Source: Marthasterias glacialis (taxonomy: Eukaryota; Echinodermata; Asteroidea; Forcipulatida; Asteriidae). From it: a stretch of DNA of 64,000 nt. The DNA lies in NCBI GenBank assembly GCA_911728455.2, contig OU452236.1, positions 5,636,171 through 5,700,170 of the forward strand, read 5' to 3'. This document shows, piece by piece, positions 60,301 through 64,000 of the stretch (positions are counted from its first letter, which is position 1; each line of letters starts with the position of its first letter). The notes below the pieces were generated by a model, which saw nothing but the letters and a program-made list of their open reading frames with translations, was not told the DNA's origin and made no database searches. Made by a program: the position numbers and the translations under genes.

Positions 60301-61097
60301 ATTATGCTGGGTTTTTACAAGAAGAAATTGTGATGTGGGACTGGTGAGACTGTATGAACCATTTCTAGCCTTTTGCCATTCTCCCCCTTTTTTTAAGAGT
60401 AGGAATGTTCCACTTTCCCAAGACAATTTACAGACAACCAGTGCTAGGACAGTCTCCGAAAAGAAAACAGATCCCATTTTAATGTTGAAAAATTCTCTTG
60501 TGCTACCCAAGTGTTTCTTTTTCATCAAGTACAGCCTGTTGTCTCCAAGTTGCCGGTTAAATATTGCCAATAGTGACATGACTCTCTTAAAATATTTATA
60601 ACATATTCAGGTCAATGATCTCTAAGGATTTTCCTGATATCAGATTCTGTTCTGACATTTCTCCCTTTGCTTTTGAAACTCCCCATGAAAGAATTGAAGT
60701 AGACTTTAGGGAAGCCTAGGAGATCTTGGCGTATTCCGTAGTGAGTTCAAGATTCTGGTTGTGTGTGTGTGGTGATTTAGAGAGTCCAGGAAACCATGGC
60801 AGCGTAGCCCCTAGATGATTGTGTGTCTTTACCCATCAGTCCATGAGACCACTGGGACACTATGTTTTGAGATCATTGACTTTGTTCAGTTTGCCTCCTT
60901 TTTGTACAAACAACGTTATGGGTGAATTTACATGTCTAAACAAGGGCCATTCCAAATGTTACACCGACGTTCAGGAATCAGAAATAGGTTTTTCTGATTA
61001 ATTGTTTGATGTTTATTTTAAGATTTGTTGTTATTTACATGTAACCAGCAAATATCAACAAAATAGGTCACAATATTTTTTTCACAAAACTATATTT

Positions 61098-61103
61098 TTT
61101 ATT
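61098..61103 (-). terminator. Candidate GPCR polyadenylation signal
   Basis: TTTATT on the plus strand is AATAAA on the minus strand, about 320 bases past the GPCR stop codon. A second one occurs near 61011-61016. Confidence 0.4.
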
Positions 61104-61419
61104 CTTAAGGTCAACAGTATTTTGAACAATTGTGGAAAAGTTGTTATAAATTTTTAACAGAAATTTTCCTCTGCTAATTCCCTGATCATGTCATTTTCTA
61201 TTGTGTCAAAATTCCACTTTGACATAAAAAAAATCTCTTTTTTGTGAAAAAAAAATCTTTCAATGAACATGCTTGTAGTACTCAGTGACATATTTTATCT
61301 CAGTGTTTACTAAATTCCATCTCTAGTACAATTTCATAACCAAGATACGAACAGTAGTTTTGTTAAATATTAAACAAAAAACACTGAAGTATTACTTTCA
61401 TGCGGTGGTATTTGTAAGA

Positions 61420-62484
61420 TTAACAGTCTGTCACAGATAATTCCTGTAACTGTATCACCTGACTTTGTGACCTTTCACGGCCTTTAGAGAAACACAGATC
61501 TTTACATGTTTTACACACCGAGGTTATACCACGCCAAAATGACCTGAGCATCAAGTAAAATCCCTCTCGGAATGACCGATGTCCGATGATGTAGATGATG
61601 CAGTTCAGAAAGCTATTTAAGAATCCCAGCCAGGCAGTCAAGAAACTGACCACCGGATGGACCTGGATTTGAGTTGTGACTTGGATGATCTTATGAATGA
61701 CAAAGGGTATCCAGGAGAAGTAGAAAGCGCTGATGACGATAAGGAACATCTTAGCCAGCATCCTCTCATAGATTCTTGTGTTTGAGTCTTGAGTGTCTGG
61801 CTCATGAAACAACGTCTCCAATCGCTCAATGTGTCGAGTCTGTGCAAGGCAAGCATGGAGTATGTGGTAGTAGCAGAAAATAGATATGATAATAGAAGGG
61901 ATAATGAGGATGCAAATAACGCAAAATGACACCGATATACTTTGGTCAAAATGCACCTTGCAGTCATTGCTTTTGTCATATCCTCCCCAACCAAACATCG
62001 CTGGTAGAAACAAGAGTGAAACTAAAATCCATACGATCAGAGCGTAGATGCGAGCACGGCGTTTAGTCACGATGGATTTGTATTTCAGCGGTTTAATGAT
62101 GGCGATGTAACGGTCAATGCTTACGCATGTTAAGCTCAGTATAGATACACCGACCATAACAGCTAGGAGGTACCCCATGAGTTTACATGACCACATCTCA
62201 TGTGGCCATTCAGCAGCCCACTGGGATTGGATCGCGATCAAGACGCAGACGCCGACCCCTAGATCGGCCACGGCTAACGAGCGGATAAATACACCTGTCA
62301 TGTTCTCCAGCGTTTTCATATATTGGAACACTATCAAGACAATGATGTTTGCTGATATGGTTAAGATGGAGGTGAGAATCAATGTTACCCGAGCCACCTG
62401 AGGATTCCAATCAAGACTGTCTGTGACTGTTGTCACATTCGTTAAATTATCATAGTAAGTGTAGTAGTACATTGCCTCGGCCAT
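61420..62484 (-). CDS. Class A GPCR, GPR21/GPR52-like, single exon, nested in RABGAP1
   Basis: An intact 354-residue rhodopsin-class receptor. The ATG at 62484 has a strong context (ACAATGG). The N-terminus has two glycosylation sequons in DNLTNVT. TM1 holds SANIIV, TM2 LAVADL, TM3 the Cys of CKLMG and SIDRYIAI (DRY motif), TM4 VWILVSLLFLPAMF, TM5 the conserved Pro, TM6 FYFSWIPF, and TM7 LNSFLNCIIY in place of NPxxY. Cysteines in the tail (CKTCKDLC) could be palmitoylated. Against recalled human GPR21 the best matches are SIDRYIAI-KPL-Y-VT, FLP--F-WG, FY--W-P-II and ASFLTTWL---NSF-NC-IY. GPR21 and GPR52 are orphan, mostly Gs-linked receptors, and both sit inside RABGAP1-family genes in vertebrates. 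The gene lies antisense in RABGAP1 intron 9. The GPCR call is firm; the GPR21/52 assignment rests on motifs and synteny. Confidence 0.88.
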   Translation of the reverse strand: MAEAMYYYTYYDNLTNVTTVTDSLDWNPQVARVTLILTSILTISANIIVLIVFQYMKTLENMTGVFIRSLAVADLGVGVCVLIAIQSQWAAEWPHEMWSCKLMGYLLAVMVGVSILSLTCVSIDRYIAIIKPLKYKSIVTKRRARIYALIVWILVSLLFLPAMFGWGGYDKSNDCKVHFDQSISVSFCVICILIIPSIIISIFCYYHILHACLAQTRHIERLETLFHEPDTQDSNTRIYERMLAKMFLIVISAFYFSWIPFVIHKIIQVTTQIQVHPVVSFLTAWLGFLNSFLNCIIYIIGHRSFREGFYLMLRSFWRGITSVCKTCKDLCFSKGRERSQSQVIQLQELSVTDC

Positions 62485-64000
62485 TGTCAACAGATTTTTA
62501 AATCAGTTCTTATGACAGTTTGAGTGTGACAGAAAACTGAGCTCGACTTTCCTCTCTGAGATATGCCGGTTCTCAGCTGCTGAGTTGCACTCTGTTTTTT
62601 TCCCCGACAGGGAAAGTTGAATGCTTTGATGTCAAAATGAGAATTATTCAAGGTGCTTTCTTGGGAGTGACCAAAGCATTTTATTGTGGTGTATCACTTC
62701 CATACAGTTAATATGTAACCAAAAACAGTGTTAAAATACTTCAATTCTCTTCATTATACAGTGTACATAAATGAACTCTGATTCTATCAAATAGCTGATA
62801 GCTTATGTCAACAGCTTCAATGCATCAAAACAGTTGTTGACATGTATTAAGGAATATACAGTTTTGTGAGTCTATTATAGCTCATAAGATCCTTCCAGTT
62901 GTTTTACTCACTGGCTGTCAACTGATTGTTCTCCCTCACATGAATGGATTGTAACTCAATACACTGTTAAAGTTCATCTTGAGCTGGATGTCAAACATGG
63001 GAGATCTGAAGCGTTCATCTGTGTGAATTCAAACTGATTGGTTCCATCAATGTCAATATAATGGTCATCTCATCGACTTGATAAATGACACGGGTTGTTT
63101 GAACGGTTACCCCCTGAAGGGGAGGCTGCTGTGACACTCCTCCAACTACAAACATCCAGGATATGTAGTTCCCCAGATCAAACAAAAATTAATTTAGTTT
63201 CAGAGAGATGCAAAGTGGGGGCTTGTTCGTACAAAAAGACAACTGTGAATGAAGGCGTAACACGGTTCGCTGATGATAATGGCTCGTGATTGATGACTTG
63301 TTTGCACTGACAAATTGCTTTCTTTTCCATCTGTTCCCATCAGAAACAATCTTATAAGCGACTCTTCATTCTGCCTTGATCATTATGTGGAACAGCCAGT
63401 AAGCATTAAACCACTGAGTTTCTGAAGATTGTTATTATTTCAACATTCATGGGATGATAAAATATGTAGGAGGATTTTCAGTGTATCATGGGCTTAAGAG
63501 CTTAGATATGAAACTGCTCAGCAGTGTTTTAATTTAACATTAATAACATTTGTTTGATGATTCTTGTTTCTAAAAGTTCAAATAATTACAAAAAATCCTC
63601 ATAATGATTCCTGCGACTCAGGCGGTTCAGGTTAGGATATCAAATATATTCTTCCTGCCTCTCTTCAAATAGTACTTCCAGTGTTGCTTATTTAGCAATA
63701 TTCCACAGCGGTAGTCCATGCTCTTTATCTTGGCATTTCATCCAATATAATCAAGACTAAATCAACAGAGCTGTAATTCAATCCAGAAAGGAGGTTTCGT
63801 CAAATAACATTTCTATTATCTTCACAGTATTTATATTCTGTGTTTTCTTTACCTAGTGCTGCTGTCCTTGTCCAAGTGTTTTTGTTGGTGATAAATTTGA
63901 TTACTGTACATCCAGAGATGAGGAGTTCTCTTATTAAATTCCCTACTCCTCCTCTATGTGGTGGGAAACACTCCTTGTTTACTACTTCAACTGACCAGCC

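Larger units (their letters stand above)
59081..64000. other. RABGAP1 intron 9, open to the right
   Basis: At least 4.9 kb with no further RABGAP1 exon found. It contains a C/T-rich tract (59222-59335), a family B element (60101-60300) and the nested GPCR gene (61420-62484, minus strand). The part from 62485 to 64000 holds the presumed 5' flank of the GPCR; I see nothing else in it. Confidence 0.7.

Noticed and set aside
61638..61994. Second minus-strand ORF within the GPCR
   Set aside because: It is an out-of-frame shadow of the intact 354-residue receptor.
62485..62490. Extension of the GPCR by two codons (TTG ACA) before the ATG
   Set aside because: TTG is not a usual animal start, and the ATG at 62484 has a strong context.
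1..64000. CRISPR arrays, bacterial operons or riboswitches
   Set aside because: All genes are spliced animal genes; the only tightly spaced direct repeat is the ACTR5 minisatellite, which has no spacers.

Overview
This is a eukaryotic nuclear DNA window: AT-rich, intron-rich, with GT-AG introns, long untranslated regions and many short palindromic repeats. The five protein-coding genes are most like deuterostome animal genes. The repeat style, including a palindromic element at 18793-19192 of a kind I recall from sea stars, points to an echinoderm, most likely an asteroid. That placement is inference; no species can be read directly.

Layout. (1) 953-14147, minus strand: ANAPC5, a subunit of the anaphase-promoting complex, with 16 coding exons found and the last exon(s) apparently left of the window. 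(2) 14148-15308: a divergent promoter region. (3) 15309-23926, plus strand: a complete uridine-cytidine kinase (UCK) in six exons. (4) 23927-29556: a convergent, gene-free interval. (5) 29557-35086, minus strand: complete ACTR5 (ARP5, INO80 complex) in 13 exons. One intron carries a 24/27-bp minisatellite that stays open in the ARP5 reading frame. (6) 35087-37457: a second divergent promoter region, with a long hairpin. (7) 37458-59080 and beyond, plus strand: RABGAP1, nine exons from the start codon to the start of the TBC domain, with the rest right of the window. (8) 61420-62484, minus strand: a single-exon class A GPCR nested in a RABGAP1 intron. It resembles GPR21/GPR52.

The four multi-exon genes form two head-to-head pairs (ANAPC5/UCK and ACTR5/RABGAP1) that meet tail to tail. 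They are housekeeping genes (cell cycle, pyrimidine salvage, chromatin remodelling, membrane traffic) and share no single pathway.

The most interesting observation is the nested GPCR. In vertebrates GPR21 lies inside RABGAP1 and GPR52 inside RABGAP1L, so this window suggests that the nested arrangement predates the vertebrate duplication, here with opposite orientation. Most of the remaining structure is non-autonomous repeats: at least eight families of short palindromic or terminal-inverted-repeat elements and tRNA-derived SINEs. There is also a candidate internal promoter of RABGAP1 near 44.0 kb. Exon borders were set by eye from splice consensus, reading phase and recalled human proteins; no alignment or search was run.
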